Source: Verrucomicrobiia bacterium
GTDB taxonomy: Bacteria; Verrucomicrobiota; Verrucomicrobiia; Opitutales; Cerasicoccaceae
Length of the DNA: 64,000 bases
Reading direction: 5' to 3'
NCBI GenBank assembly: GCA_030425485.1
Contig: JAUIAM010000020.1
Coordinates: forward strand, 1 to 64,000
Shown here: positions 50,873 through 60,597 of the stretch, one piece after another
Layout of the letters: every line of letters starts with the position of its first letter
Numbering within the stretch: the first letter of the stretch is position 1
Notes under the pieces: model-generated
Told to the model about the DNA's origin: nothing
Database searches by the model: none
Seen by the model: only the letters and a program-made list of their open reading frames with translations
Translations under genes and position numbers: made by a program

Positions 50873-51889
50873 CTACCCAATGGCGAGCTTTTCGCACTGG
50901 TAGCGCACGAAGGCCAGCAGTTCGAGCAGCTTCTTGGACGGAGGCAGGTCGGCGTAGGGCGCGAGCGTTTCCTCAGCCGCCTTCAGCTCCTGCTCAAAGC
51001 TGGTGCTGACCTCGGCGATAACGGCGTAGTCCTTCATCTGCTCGACGAGGTGCTTGGGCGTCAGCTCGCCCCGGCGGATACGCGAGAGAAAGAACTTGCG
51101 CTCACCGCGAGGGAGGCGTTGCAGCAGGACGAGCACCGGCAGGGTAAACTTACCGCTGGCCAGGTCCGTGCCGAGGGTCTTGCCGATCTTGTCCTCGTCG
51201 CCGAGGTAGTCGGCCAGATCATCAAAAATCTGGTAGGCAATGCCCAGGTGGCGGCTGTACTTGCTCACCGCTTCGACGTAGGGCTTTTCGTAGCCCGCAA
51301 GCGATGCGCCCAAGCTAGCCGAGACGGCAAAGAGTTCGGCGGTCTTCAGGTCAATGACGCGGAAGTAGTCCTCCAGCGAAAAATCCGGGTTACCCCGCTC
51401 AAAGGTCTGGCGAATCTCCCCGGCGCAGACCTTGCGCGTGGAGTGCGAGACCGCGCGGCAGACTTCCACCGTGGGGAACTCAGCGGCCATCTTCAGGGCT
51501 TGCGAAAAAAGTGCGTCCCCCAGGAGCACGGCGGCAGCCGAGCCGTAACGCGCACTGACGGTGTCCGTGTTGTGGCGCAGGGTGGCGTCGTCGAGGATGT
51601 CGTCGTGGATGAGCGTAGCCAGGTGGGTCATCTCGACCACGGCAGCGGCGCGGACGAGGTCGTCGCTGACCGACCCGTCCTTCCACCCGCCAAAAAAGAC
51701 GAGCAGGGGGCGCAGGCGCTTACCCTGATTTTTCAGGCTGTAGCGCACGAGGTCGCGAATGTCGCTCTCGAACTGCTCGACCTGATTATCGAGAAAGGCA
51801 TTGAGCGCCTGGAGTTGCGGAAGCACGGGCCGGACGATGTCGTCGAAGGCCGGCGTGCGGGGCGGTTGGCTGTCTTGGGCGCTTAACAT
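50873..51889 (-). CDS. Polyprenyl diphosphate synthase (E-type isoprenyl synthase)
   Basis: Chain-elongating prenyl synthase of 338 residues that adds isopentenyl diphosphate units, probably for quinone side chains or a carotenoid/lipid precursor. Both Asp-rich motifs are present: LIHDDILDDATLRHN (about 92-107) and YQIFDDLADYLGDEDKIGKT (about 215-235). The residues before the first DDxxD that set chain length are not decisive to my eye. Monocistronic, beside a plus-strand CPBP gene. Confidence 0.9.
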   Translation of the reverse strand: MLSAQDSQPPRTPAFDDIVRPVLPQLQALNAFLDNQVEQFESDIRDLVRYSLKNQGKRLRPLLVFFGGWKDGSVSDDLVRAAAVVEMTHLATLIHDDILDDATLRHNTDTVSARYGSAAAVLLGDALFSQALKMAAEFPTVEVCRAVSHSTRKVCAGEIRQTFERGNPDFSLEDYFRVIDLKTAELFAVSASLGASLAGYEKPYVEAVSKYSRHLGIAYQIFDDLADYLGDEDKIGKTLGTDLASGKFTLPVLVLLQRLPRGERKFFLSRIRRGELTPKHLVEQMKDYAVIAEVSTSFEQELKAAEETLAPYADLPPSKKLLELLAFVRYQCEKLAIG

Positions 51890-52060
51890 GACTTTACAGT
51901 TGCGAAATGGCTCAGATATGGGGAAAAACCTGAGTTTGTTGAACCTGTCAATATAACATCCACTAATGACACTTTGTCAAAAACTGCTCGCTTTGAGCGC
52001 AGGGTCAGCAATTAAGCTAATCCCATCCGTTAATTTCCCTTATCAAAAAACTTTCGCGCC

Positions 52061-52903
52061 ATGAACGAATACGATGACGCCAACGGCGGCAATATCGCCA
52101 CCTCCAGCAGTTCGAGCCCCCTCCCCGCCCAGCCGGAAAACGCGAACCAGCCCGCTGCCGATGAAGTGATGACAGAGGAAAGCGCGACCGAGGCCACCGC
52201 CACCACGACCGAGGCCGAACCGCTGCCCGAGGAGGAGGACAACAAGAGCGATATGCAGAGCGACCCGCTCATGATCTTCGTCATGTTCGGGGCCAGCCTG
52301 TTTATCTTCAAAATGTGGCTGGAGGACTTTTTCAACGCGCGCAAGGGCAACCCCCACCCCAAGGCCTTCCCCGGTGCGGTGGCCTGCCCCCCGATGGGCG
52401 TCATCATCGCCGTCGTGGGCACACTCATCCTCGTGCTGGTCGAAACAGGCGGCGAGTACGCCCTGGGAGTTTCTGCCGAGCAGAGCGACATCACCTGGCT
52501 CTTCCTGCTCTCCATGATCGCGGCGGCCTTCATCGAGGAGCTGATTTTCCGCGGCTATCTCGTCGTCCAGAACAAGGGCAAAAAGATGCTCATCGGCAGC
52601 ATCGTTCTGTTCTCCTTTCTCTTCGCCATCCTCCACCCCTTCATGTGGGATCTGGAGCTGCCGAGCGATGCCTCCGGCGGCGCAGGCCGCTTCTGGCGCG
52701 GGGAGTGGACCTTCGACTTCGGTGTAAAGGCGTGGTTCAGCACGATTCTGGTCTTCGCCAACTCGCTCTGGTTCTATGCCGTGCGTTTCTACTCCTACAA
52801 CCCGCAGCGCTCACTCATCCCCTGCATGGCGGCACACTTCGCCAGCAACATCGGCGTCTTTGTCATCAAGCTCATGCAGGGCCACGTTGTAGGCGTGTGG
52901 TAG
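52061..52903 (+). CDS. CPBP family intramembrane glutamic endopeptidase
   Basis: 280 residues. The first 65 are Ala/Glu/Thr-rich and probably disordered in the cytosol. Membrane segments follow from about residue 70. The CPBP signature is present: AAAFIEELIFRGYL (about 165-178), FAILHPFM and MAAHFASNIGVF. It is a second, independent CPBP gene in this window; the acidic extension is not found in the one at 27345. Confidence 0.85.
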   Translation: MNEYDDANGGNIATSSSSSPLPAQPENANQPAADEVMTEESATEATATTTEAEPLPEEEDNKSDMQSDPLMIFVMFGASLFIFKMWLEDFFNARKGNPHPKAFPGAVACPPMGVIIAVVGTLILVLVETGGEYALGVSAEQSDITWLFLLSMIAAAFIEELIFRGYLVVQNKGKKMLIGSIVLFSFLFAILHPFMWDLELPSDASGGAGRFWRGEWTFDFGVKAWFSTILVFANSLWFYAVRFYSYNPQRSLIPCMAAHFASNIGVFVIKLMQGHVVGVW

Positions 52904-52916
52904 GCATTGGCAGCGA

Positions 52917-53186
52917 CTATTTTGCCAAATCACTCAACGTACTAGGTTCACGTGCAAAAAAGAAAGCTGCACCACTGGTAAGCGAAGCTATCTGTGGATC
53001 TCTATACGTTTCATCTTTTTCCTCAAGAAGTTGCTGCCAACGACTATGTATATCCCGCCATGGCAATTTTGATATTCTTTGGATACCATACCAATGATAC
53101 ATCTCACCCCATGAAATGAGAGTTGTTCCTCTAGAGTAGAGCTCATCCAAACGAGCCCACAGTTGATCTTCATGTCTTTTAATCAT
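52917..53186 (-). CDS. Small hypothetical protein (89 aa) in an AT-rich stretch
   Basis: Starts at ATG 53186. Helical, Trp-rich (LISWGEMYHWYGIQRISKLP), soluble, and not recognised. Base composition is clearly more AT-rich than the genes around it, which suggests acquisition. It converges on the CPBP gene with a 13-base gap. No RBS-like sequence is obvious, so it could also be a chance frame. Confidence 0.4.
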   Translation of the reverse strand: MIKRHEDQLWARLDELYSRGTTLISWGEMYHWYGIQRISKLPWRDIHSRWQQLLEEKDETYRDPQIASLTSGAAFFFAREPSTLSDLAK

Positions 53187-53256
53187 GCCTAAATTAATAG
53201 CATCCTAAACAAATAGCGTCAACCTATTTTTTTAATGCATTCTTATTTTTTTAATC

Positions 53257-53415
53257 ATGAATAATCCTTCCCTAGAAATCGATTCTCTATCGAGTGGCTA
53301 TGAAATTGTACATCGCGTCGATGTATTAGGCATAAATCCTAATAGCAGCAATATCTCGCACGGAGACATAGGGGCACGGATATTTGGATTTCACGCAAAG
53401 CCGCCAAGGCGCTAA
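53257..53415 (+). CDS. Possible small protein (52 aa) running into a repeat
   Basis: ATG at 53257, 52 codons, MNNPSLEIDSLSSGYEIVHR and on, ending in KPPRRR within the dispersed repeat at 53391. The upstream sequence is very AT-rich. It may be the remnant of a gene cut by repeat insertion, or no gene at all. The rest of 53187-53577 has no other gene. Confidence 0.25.
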   Translation: MNNPSLEIDSLSSGYEIVHRVDVLGINPNSSNISHGDIGARIFGFHAKPPRR

Positions 53416-53457
53416 GTAACGGTTAGGAGTGCTTTGCGTCTTGGCGGCTTTGCGTGA
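53391..53457. repeat. Inverted repeat with 18-bp perfect arms
   Basis: TCACGCAAAGCCGCCAAG at 53391-53408 is repeated inverted at 53440-53457; the arms continue with mismatches to about 26 bases around a 15-base loop. The arms belong to the same GCAAAG-block family as those near 35590 and 36100. No T run follows on either strand. Confidence 0.65.
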
Positions 53458-53577
53458 GAATAATTAAGCTAAAAACCTCCGTACCCCATGACTCCGTGTG
53501 AGCTAAAAGGATTGATGCGACTTTAATCCCCCTTCCCGCTTGCCTTTCGGGCGCGGGCGGTTTCACCTTGAACGCTT

Positions 53578-55599
53578 ATGCCTGAAACCGATTTTGCCCG
53601 CAACCGTCTCGGCGACGAAAACAGCCTCTACCTACGCCAGCACAAGGACAACCCTGTGCACTGGCAGCCTTGGGGCCCCGAAGCCTTTGCCGAAGCCCAG
53701 CGGCGGAACGTCCCCGTCATCGTCTCCATCGGCTACAGTTCGTGCCACTGGTGCCACGTGATGGAGCACGAGTCCTTCGAAGACGCCTACATCGCCGACC
53801 TCATGAACCGCCACTTTGTTTGCATCAAGGTGGACCGCGAGGAGCGACCGGACGTCGATCAGGTCTACATGGAGGCCGTGCAGATGATCGCCGGACGCGG
53901 CGGTTGGCCCCTGAACGCTTTCTGCTTTCCGGACGGGCGCCCCTTCTTCGGTGGCACGTACTTTCCCTCCGAGGACAAGGGGCACGGCATCGTCCCCTGG
54001 CCGCAGCTCATCATGCGCATCTCGGACTATTTTCATAAAAACCCGGCCGAGCTGGAGGAAAACGCCGACAACATCGTCAAAAACCTCACCCACGCCAACA
54101 CCCCCATGGGCGCCGATGGTCAGGCCCTGCAAAACGCCGACCTCCTCACCGCGGCCAAAGGCATCGTCTCCCAGCACGATGACGAATGGGGCGGCTTTGG
54201 CGACGCGCCGAAGTTCCCGCCCTCGATGACACTCGACTTCCTGCTTGCCATCCGCGCGACCGAAGCCGCCGAGCGACGCCCCGACTTTGCCCAGCAGCTC
54301 GACGAGGTCATCCAGACCACCCTCAGCGCCATGGCCCGCGGTGGCCTCTTCGACCAGATCGGCGGCGGCTTTTCCCGCTACAGCGTGGACAAGCACTGGA
54401 TCATCCCCCACTTCGAAAAGATGCTCTATGACAACGGCCTCCTGCTCGATATCTATAGCAAGGGCTGGCAGCGCTTTCCCAATCCGCTCTACACCGCCGT
54501 GGTCACGGAAACCATCGGCTGGCTGGAGCGAGAGATGATCTCCCCGGACGGCGCGTTCTACGCCTCGCTCGATGCCGACACCGAGGGCTCCGAGGGTAGG
54601 ACCTACGTGTGGACGCCGGACGAAATAAACGCCCTCCTCGGCGAAGAAGAGGGCAAGGCCTTTTGCGAAGCCTACCTCATTACCTCCAAGGGCAACTTCG
54701 AGCACGGCACTTCCAACCCCGCCTTTGCCGATGGCTCGCTCGACGTGCGGGAAAAGCTGGCCCCGGCCCGCGAAAAGCTCCTCGCCGTCCGCAACGCACG
54801 CCCCCAGCCCGGCAAGGACACCAAGATCCTCCTGGCCTGGAACGCGCTCGCCATCCGCGGGCTTGTCACCGCCGCGGTGGCCTTTGACCGCAAGGACTGG
54901 TACGCCACCGCCCGCAAGGCCGCTGACTTCCTCTGGGACAACCTCCGCTCCGAAAACGGCCGCTTTCACAGCGTGTACTACGAAGGCGTGGGGGCAAAAG
55001 TCGCGGCCAACCTCGACGACCTCGCCTGGTACACCGAGGCCAATCTGGCGCTTGCCACCTGGGGCGACTGGTACGAGCCCGGCACAGCCCAGCGTTACAC
55101 CGAGCGCGCGGAAGCCATCATGGCCGAGGTCTTCGCTCACTTCCGCGACGAGCGCGAAGCCGGTTTTTACTTTACCTCCAAGGACGGCGAAGAGCTCATC
55201 AGCCGCAAAAAAGCGTGGTTCGACAACGCTACCCCGGCGGGCAACTCTTCGCTCCTGCACAGCCTGAGCGCACTCTACACCTTGTCAGGAAAATCTGAAT
55301 ACAAGACCGAGCTGGAGGAAATGCGCAAGTGCTACCCCGGCCTGACCGAGCGCGCCCCGAGCGCCGTCTCGCACGCCCTCTCCGCCTACACCGCGGACGC
55401 GATGGGCGTGGCCGTGATCAAGGTCAAGGGCACAACGGACCTCACCGCGCTGCATGCCGCGCTGACCAACCGCCCGTGGCGCAGGGTATTCGTCCAGCTC
55501 ACAGACGACCCAGCCCAGCCCGACGGCTACCAGCTCTGCATCGGTACCCAGTGCCAGGCGCCGACCAGTGACCTCGAAGCGCTGGCTGAAATGGTCTAG
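53578..55599 (+). CDS. Thioredoxin domain protein of the DUF255/YyaL (Spermatogenesis-associated 20-like) family
   Basis: 673 residues, the normal length. An N-terminal thioredoxin-like domain carries the CxxC motif in [20 protein letters not shown] (about 50-70), followed by [11 protein letters not shown] and [12 protein letters not shown]. The rest is an (alpha/alpha)6-barrel-like domain ([35 protein letters not shown]). The physiological role is unknown; a thiol-linked or carbohydrate-related function has been suggested for the family. Monocistronic; its stop shares CTAG with the convergent PEP-CTERM gene. Confidence 0.92.
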   Translation: MPETDFARNRLGDENSLYLRQHKDNPVHWQPWGPEAFAEAQRRNVPVIVSIGYSSCHWCHVMEHESFEDAYIADLMNRHFVCIKVDREERPDVDQVYMEAVQMIAGRGGWPLNAFCFPDGRPFFGGTYFPSEDKGHGIVPWPQLIMRISDYFHKNPAELEENADNIVKNLTHANTPMGADGQALQNADLLTAAKGIVSQHDDEWGGFGDAPKFPPSMTLDFLLAIRATEAAERRPDFAQQLDEVIQTTLSAMARGGLFDQIGGGFSRYSVDKHWIIPHFEKMLYDNGLLLDIYSKGWQRFPNPLYTAVVTETIGWLEREMISPDGAFYASLDADTEGSEGRTYVWTPDEINALLGEEEGKAFCEAYLITSKGNFEHGTSNPAFADGSLDVREKLAPAREKLLAVRNARPQPGKDTKILLAWNALAIRGLVTAAVAFDRKDWYATARKAADFLWDNLRSENGRFHSVYYEGVGAKVAANLDDLAWYTEANLALATWGDWYEPGTAQRYTERAEAIMAEVFAHFRDEREAGFYFTSKDGEELISRKKAWFDNATPAGNSSLLHSLSALYTLSGKSEYKTELEEMRKCYPGLTERAPSAVSHALSAYTADAMGVAVIKVKGTTDLTALHAALTNRPWRRVFVQLTDDPAQPDGYQLCIGTQCQAPTSDLEALAEMV

Positions 55600-56198
55600 C
55601 TCCGGCTGCGCAGCGCGAGTGCCAGCCCAAGCAGTGCGAGAACACCCGCAGTGTGTCCGGGCTCGGGCACTACGCTAACGTCGTATGCGCTGTAGTCCTG
55701 ACGCAGCAGATTCAGCGAGGAGTCGTCCAGCGTGATGTTGAGCGGCAAAAAGCCTGCGGGCGGATCGCTCAGGAAGGTCAGCCCGGTGTAGGTGCCACCC
55801 GACACGGTGATGGTGTCCCCCGTCTGCACGCTGGTGCTGTTGGTATCAAACTCCAGCAGCAGGGCTTTGGCCGGGCGGGCGTTGAGCGCGTTCTGGAAAT
55901 AGTGAATGTGGTTGGAGCTATCTGCGTGTGTAACGGAGCCCGCGAAGGCCAGCGAAAGGCCAGCGTACGCGCTGCTCTCGAAAGCACCGGGGTCGGCGGC
56001 GAAGTCTGTCTCAAGGCTGACGAAGGCGACAGTCGCCTGCGTGGTAAAGTCGCTATTGGCCTCAAAAGCCAAATCGCGGTCTAGCACCAGCGTGCCCTCA
56101 CCAAGCGCGTTAATGGTCAAAGAGCCCACGACGATCGCCCCGGCCTGGGGCAGCGCGGCGAACATGAGCAGTGTAGGTAGTAGCGTCCATTTTAGCAT
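55596..56198 (-). CDS. PEP-CTERM sorting domain-containing secreted protein
   Basis: 200 residues with a signal peptide (about 1-21), an Asp/Ser/Thr-rich beta body, and a C-terminal signal [20 protein letters not shown] with a short LRSRS tail. Gly replaces the usual Ser after PEP. The exosortase is not in this window. Probably exported and processed at the cell surface; function unknown. Confidence 0.8.
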   Translation of the reverse strand: MLKWTLLPTLLMFAALPQAGAIVVGSLTINALGEGTLVLDRDLAFEANSDFTTQATVAFVSLETDFAADPGAFESSAYAGLSLAFAGSVTHADSSNHIHYFQNALNARPAKALLLEFDTNSTSVQTGDTITVSGGTYTGLTFLSDPPAGFLPLNITLDDSSLNLLRQDYSAYDVSVVPEPGHTAGVLALLGLALALRSRS

Positions 56199-56344
56199 AG
56201 GGCCGGAAGCTAGGCAGGCCCGCGACGGGGCGTCAACCCTCCCCTTTCTCCGTGGGCGGGAACGCTTTGTTCAAGAGGGATCGGGCATGACGAAAGAGCG
56301 GATTTGCTTCGACAACACCGCCTAACACAATTAGCGTTTGAGGT

Positions 56345-56692
56345 ATGCCTTACCTCAATATCCAGACCAACCTCACGATCGAGAACGAAGCCGAACTCGA
56401 GACCCTGCTTCAAAAATCCTCCTCCCTCACGGCCGAACTCCTGGGCAAGCCCGAAGAGTTTATGATGGTCGCGCTCAAGGACGAGGTGCCCATGCTTTTT
56501 GCCGGTTCCTCCGAGCCCACCGCCTACCTCGAACTCAAGTCCATCGGCCTCAATCCCGACAAAACCAAAGAGCTCTCCAAAGCCCTCTGCGAACTGATTG
56601 AAACCCAGCTCGAAATCCCCAGCGCCCGCATCTACGTGAAATTCAACGACGCCCAGCGCTCCATGTGGGGCTGGAAAGGCGACACCTTTTAA
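56345..56692 (+). CDS. Macrophage migration inhibitory factor/tautomerase family protein
   Basis: 115 residues. Starts MPYLNIQTNL so the catalytic Pro2 is in place for tautomerase activity once Met is removed. The body has VALKDEVPMLFAGSSEPTAY and the closing MWGWKGDTF, typical of the MIF branch. It may tautomerise phenylpyruvate-like keto acids; true substrate unknown. Monocistronic. Confidence 0.88.
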   Translation: MPYLNIQTNLTIENEAELETLLQKSSSLTAELLGKPEEFMMVALKDEVPMLFAGSSEPTAYLELKSIGLNPDKTKELSKALCELIETQLEIPSARIYVKFNDAQRSMWGWKGDTF

Positions 56693-57022
56693 GCGCGGGT
56701 GGCACCCGCTGGCATTGAGGGGCTTTCGCCCCTACGGCGCGTTGCACCTATCCCCACCATGCCACTCATGCATTGTCTACTGGCATTTAGGGGCGATGCG
56801 TCTTCCCCCAACTCTTGAGGCTTTGCTCTAAAATAGCTGGTCCAGCCGGACCTCCCGATAGTAGCTGCACCTGGTATTAAGAGATGTTGGCGACTCAGTT
56901 TTGATGCTGTCAGCGAATGGTTATTTTGCCGTCCGGGCAAAGAACCATTCGCATGACGATGCGTAGCATCGAAAGTGCAGGCTATGCCTGCCGCGGGTCT
57001 GGGCTGCGCAAGCCCGGAAAAA
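56693..57022. repeat. Repeat-bearing intergenic region between the tautomerase gene and argH
   Basis: No gene is visible in these 330 bases. The left part has palindromic blocks (GCGGGTGGCACCCGC, GGGGCTTTCGCCCC). At 56964-56993 about 29 bases (starting GTAGCATCGAAAGTGC) match 19803-19832 in inverted orientation. The region seems to be a landing place for interspersed repeats. Confidence 0.5.
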
Positions 57023-58414
57023 CTACAGAAACGCCGCGATGCGCGCCTTGATCAGCTCGGGGCCGGGCATGCCGGGTTGTTGGCGCAGGCGGGCGGCGCG
57101 CTCGAGGTCAAAGACCTCCGTCCAGTCCTCGGCAAAGGCTGCGTTGACGGCCTGCACGTCGGCGTAGGGAAGCTCGTTGAGCGGGACGCCCTGCTTCTCG
57201 GCCATGCCGACGAGGGCACCGACGGCGTGGTGGGCGTCGCGGAAAGCCACGCCCTTGGCCACGAGGTAGTCGGCCAGGTCGGTGGCGAGCAGGAGCGGGT
57301 CGCTGACCGCGGCGGCGCACTTGGCCGGGTTGACCGTCATCCCGGCGAGCGTGCCCGTGAGCACTTGCAGGGAAATGGCCAGCGTGTCGAAGCTATCGAA
57401 GACGGGCGGCTTGTCCTCTTGGAGGTCGCGGTTGTAGGTCAGCGGTAAGCCCTTGCACAGCGTGAGCAGGGTTTGCAGGTTGCCCTGGAGGCGGGCGGCC
57501 TTGCCCCGGAGCAGCTCGAGCGCGTCAGGGTTTTTCTTCTGCGGCATGAGGCTGGAGCCCGTGGTGAAAGCGTCGCTAAAGGTGACGAAGCCGAACTCCG
57601 CACTGTTCCAGAGGATGCCGTCCTCGCCTACGCGGGAGAGGTGAACCCCGCAGGTGGCGCAGGCGGCGGCAAAGGAGATGAAGACGTCACGGTCGGCCAC
57701 GGCGTCCATGCTGTTGGCAGTAATGCGGGGCTGGCCCTCGGCGTCAACAAAGCCCAACTCGCGGGCCACAAATGCGCGGTCGATGGGCAGCGTGCTCCCG
57801 GCCAGTGCGCCGGAACCGAGGGGGCAGACATTGGCCTCATCGGCCACGCGGGCAAAGCGTTCAAGGTCGCGTTTAAACATTTCGGCCCAAGCCAGGAGGT
57901 GGTGCGCCATGCTCACGGGCTGGGCGCGCTGGAGGTGGGTGTAGCCGGGGATGATGATGTCCTGCGCGGCTTCGGCCTGCGCCACGATGGTCTTGATGAG
58001 CGCGGTGAGGTGTCCGCTGATCCGGCAGCAGGCATCCTTGAAAAAGAGGCGCATGTCGGTAGCGACCAGATCGTTTCGGCTGCGAGCGGCGTGAAGCTTG
58101 GCCCCGGCAGGCGTCTTTTTCGTAAGCGCCTGTTCGAGGTTCATGTGGATGTCCTCGCAGGCGATGTCCAGTTCCAGCTTGCCCGCTTCGAAATCCTCCA
58201 ACACAGCGTCGAGCCCGCTGCGGATGGCGTCGCGATCCTCCTCGGAGATGAGGCCGATGTGGGCGAGCATGGAGGCGTGGGCCTTGCCCACGAGCACGTC
58301 GTACGGCGCCAGTCGCCAGTCAAAGGAGATCGATTCGCCGAAGGCGAGCATGAGCTTGTCCGGGCCTTCGCTAAAGCGTCCGCCCCAGGTGGCTTGTTTA
58401 CCGTCGTTTGCCAT
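57023..58414 (-). CDS. argH: Argininosuccinate lyase
   Basis: Cleaves argininosuccinate to arginine and fumarate. 463 residues. [14 protein letters not shown] at the N-terminus, [27 protein letters not shown] and the signature [16 protein letters not shown] are all intact. It is followed on the same strand, in the direction of transcription, by the gap holding repeats. No argG is beside it. Confidence 0.96.
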   Translation of the reverse strand: MANDGKQATWGGRFSEGPDKLMLAFGESISFDWRLAPYDVLVGKAHASMLAHIGLISEEDRDAIRSGLDAVLEDFEAGKLELDIACEDIHMNLEQALTKKTPAGAKLHAARSRNDLVATDMRLFFKDACCRISGHLTALIKTIVAQAEAAQDIIIPGYTHLQRAQPVSMAHHLLAWAEMFKRDLERFARVADEANVCPLGSGALAGSTLPIDRAFVARELGFVDAEGQPRITANSMDAVADRDVFISFAAACATCGVHLSRVGEDGILWNSAEFGFVTFSDAFTTGSSLMPQKKNPDALELLRGKAARLQGNLQTLLTLCKGLPLTYNRDLQEDKPPVFDSFDTLAISLQVLTGTLAGMTVNPAKCAAAVSDPLLLATDLADYLVAKGVAFRDAHHAVGALVGMAEKQGVPLNELPYADVQAVNAAFAEDWTEVFDLERAARLRQQPGMPGPELIKARIAAFL

Positions 58415-58440
58415 GAAAAGTGTGGTCGGAGTTGTGGGTC

Positions 58441-58845
58441 TTACTGTCTGCCGATGAGTTGGTCAATCCACTGGACGGAGACGCCCAGCAGGCCAAGCAG
58501 GAAGACGATAACAATCGGGAAAATGATCTGAAAGATGAGTGTGAAGAGGTAGGTCACGATGGCCTTGCCCAGCGGGACGTCAAAGACCGAGCCAATGATG
58601 AAGACCGTGGCCACGATCCCGAGTATCCCGGCCAGCGACCCCAAGCCCGGCACGAGCGCATGACCGCCCCCACCGAGGAGCGCGTAGACCAGCCACGAAA
58701 GCAGCAGGATGAGCAAGGCACGGCCCATCGTGTTTTTGTGTTGGGGCACCCCGGCCAGGCTAGCCCCCAGCCGCAGGAAAAACGTGGCGAAGAAAAGAAA
58801 GAGGAAGATCAGCGCAACCGAGATCAGCAATTCGGTGAGGTTCAT
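58441..58845 (-). CDS. Membrane protein of unknown function (134 aa)
   Basis: 134 residues from the ATG at 58845, where hydrophobic [20 protein letters not shown] begins; an in-frame ATG at 58917 adds an unlikely leader that overlaps the terminator. Four membrane segments. Ends 26 bases before argH and could be co-transcribed. Not recognised. Confidence 0.6.
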   Translation of the reverse strand: MNLTELLISVALIFLFLFFATFFLRLGASLAGVPQHKNTMGRALLILLLSWLVYALLGGGGHALVPGLGSLAGILGIVATVFIIGSVFDVPLGKAIVTYLFTLIFQIIFPIVIVFLLGLLGVSVQWIDQLIGRQ

Positions 58846-58879
58846 AGCGCCATCTTTCCGCCCTGTGCACTCCAGGCAA

Positions 58880-58915
58880 TAAAAAAGCCGAGGCCCCACG
58901 CGGGAACCTCGGCTC
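58880..58915 (-). terminator. Rho-independent terminator of the PEP-CTERM gene at 58938
   Basis: AGCCGAGG/CCTCGGCT, an 8-bp stem with a GC-rich loop, is followed on the minus strand by TTTTTT. It lies about 23 bases past the stop. Confidence 0.85.
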
Positions 58916-58937
58916 AAAGAGTGCTTTGGCGAAACAA

Positions 58938-59495
58938 CTAAGCCTTGCGACGACGGCGCAGCCCAACAAAGGCCAGCGCGAGCACGCCCACGAGGGCTGC
59001 CGCCGTTGACGGCTCGGGAATAGTGCCAGCAACGACATCAAGGCTGCCCCAGCCTGTGCCATATACTAGAGGTAAGGCTGAACCTACACTACCCTCCAGG
59101 ACAGTGATGGCATCAGGATCCCAATCTGCATAGCTGAGATAGGCTCCAGAGCCGTTACCTGAGGCCTCCGTAAAGATACCATCGGTCTCAATGAAAAAAG
59201 CATACCCAACCTCTTGAACCCGAAAGCTCACATTAAGGAAACTATCCCCGGAGACATTGGTCGAAACAAGCGCCGAATCGGTATCAAATTCAGTTTGAAG
59301 GCCGGATGAGGGACTCAATAACCAGTAAACCAGATTGGATTCTGCCATATCGAGCGTACCCGTGGCAGTGCCAGTTACGAATACTGCCTTATTGGTCGTG
59401 TCCACATTGAGCGAGAGTGCAGCTTGTGCGCTGGACAGCGCGGTAATGGCTGCGATGGATGCGATGGATGCGAGTAGTGTTTTCAGCTTAGTCAT
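58938..59495 (-). CDS. PEP-CTERM sorting domain-containing secreted protein
   Basis: 185 residues with a signal peptide (about 1-26), a beta-rich body and a C-terminal IPEPSTAAALVGVLALAFVG signal with an RRRRKA tail. It follows the standard pattern of the Opitutae signal more closely than the gene at 55596. Monocistronic with its own terminator. Function unknown. Confidence 0.85.
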   Translation of the reverse strand: MTKLKTLLASIASIAAITALSSAQAALSLNVDTTNKAVFVTGTATGTLDMAESNLVYWLLSPSSGLQTEFDTDSALVSTNVSGDSFLNVSFRVQEVGYAFFIETDGIFTEASGNGSGAYLSYADWDPDAITVLEGSVGSALPLVYGTGWGSLDVVAGTIPEPSTAAALVGVLALAFVGLRRRRKA

Positions 59496-59622
59496 AGTTC
59501 AGAGAAGTTAGAGGCGTAAGTAGTTTATTTTGGCATACTTGGGTGAAGCGATACCCCATAGTGCGTATTACAGGCAATACTCCAGCATGAGGTCAAAGCT
59601 TTACGCCACGAAATGAGCAAAA

Positions 59623-60060
59623 TCATTCTTCCAGGGCGAAGTTCACGTGCACGACGCCCGCCGCGGCGCAGGCGTCCATCACCTTGACCACGCTCTGGTG
59701 AGCGGTCTCGTCTGCCGGGGCCAGGGTGACGCGGGCCTCGACCTTATTGGCCGCACTGGTCTGGGCGTAGCGGGTGAGCATGGCGGTCAGCTCCCGGTAG
59801 TGCGGGGCCTCCGGCGCGTCGTAGGCATAGTCGTTGACCACCACCTGGCCGTCGGCCCGGATTTCGATAATCTGCTCGTCGGGAATTTCCAACGGGGCGG
59901 CCTGCTCCACCCTTCCCGGCAGCTCAAAGGACAGATCCGCCTCCTGTTTTTCCAAGGTCGCGGAGACCATGAAGTAAATCAGCAGCAGGAAAACGATGTC
60001 GATCATGGGCGCGAGGGGGATGCCCGCACGCTCGTCCGGCTTTTTTCTCAGGCGCACCAT
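59623..60060 (-). CDS. ExbD/TolR family protein (orphan pair, second gene)
   Basis: 145 residues. Membrane helix with the proton-carrying Asp in IPLAPMIDIVFLLLIYFMVS (about 16-36), then a periplasmic domain. It starts 2 bases after the gene at 60063, so the two are coupled, but there is no ExbB/MotA gene beside them. It must use an ExbB encoded elsewhere, perhaps one in the 6-17 kb cluster. Confidence 0.85.
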   Translation of the reverse strand: MVRLRKKPDERAGIPLAPMIDIVFLLLIYFMVSATLEKQEADLSFELPGRVEQAAPLEIPDEQIIEIRADGQVVVNDYAYDAPEAPHYRELTAMLTRYAQTSAANKVEARVTLAPADETAHQSVVKVMDACAAAGVVHVNFALEE

Positions 60061-60062
60061 GG

Positions 60063-60467
60063 CTAATCGAGCTGATGGGTGGCGAAAATGATGTCGTGGA
60101 TACCCGCTTCCGCTGCGAGCTTGAGCACCACGCGCACCTCGCTAAAGGGCGTGTCGCGGTGGGCACGGAGGTTCAGGCCGAGCCCATCAGCGTAGGCTTC
60201 ACGGAGCAGCTTGGCCAAGGCGGATGGGACGAGTTGCTGTTCGCCCAAGAACACGCTTCCGTCCGGCTCCAGGGTGAGTGTGATGCGCTCCGCCGTATCC
60301 TCGGGCACCTGACTCTGAGCTGATCCCGCCAACTCGACCTCACGGGGATTATTGGCGCGGACGAAGGTCCCGGCAAAGAGGAAGAACACGAGCAGGAGAA
60401 ACACCATGTCGATCATCGGTGCCATGGGGAAGTCGGTCTCGGGTCGCTCGTGCCTGCGCAGTCTCAC
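60063..60467 (-). CDS. ExbD/TolR family protein (orphan pair, first gene)
   Basis: 134 residues from a GTG at 60467 that opens VRLRRHERPETDFPMAPMID, the normal start for this family; an in-frame ATG at 60521 adds an atypical leader. The membrane helix is FPMAPMIDMVFLLLVFFLFA. Divergent from the CtaG-like gene. Paired with another ExbD but without ExbB. Confidence 0.85.
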   Translation of the reverse strand: MRLRRHERPETDFPMAPMIDMVFLLLVFFLFAGTFVRANNPREVELAGSAQSQVPEDTAERITLTLEPDGSVFLGEQQLVPSALAKLLREAYADGLGLNLRAHRDTPFSEVRVVLKLAAEAGIHDIIFATHQLD

Positions 60468-60550
60468 AGCACCGATCAAAACACCCGCCGCGGCACGAGT
60501 CAATATAGGCTGTGTATGCAAACCTCCTCAAAGTCGCATACTCGGGCCTT

Positions 60551-60582
60551 GCGATTCTCCTTCTCAGGGAGAAAAGAATCGC
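60551..60582 (+). promoter_or_regulatory. Hairpin in the leader of the CtaG-like gene
   Basis: GCGATTCT and AGAATCGC form a perfect 8-bp stem with an inner TCTCC/GGAGA stem, ending about 15 bases before the ATG at 60598. It could affect expression; no T run makes it a terminator. Weak evidence. Confidence 0.3.
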
Positions 60583-60597
60583 CTAGGTTGTGTCACC

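Noticed and set aside
53391-53457. CRISPR-like repeats
   Set aside because: Only two inverted arms with no regular direct repeats and spacers; no cas genes in the window.
53632-55260. 542-codon open frame on the minus strand
   Set aside because: It is the antisense shadow of the DUF255 gene, whose CxxC and barrel motifs are clear.
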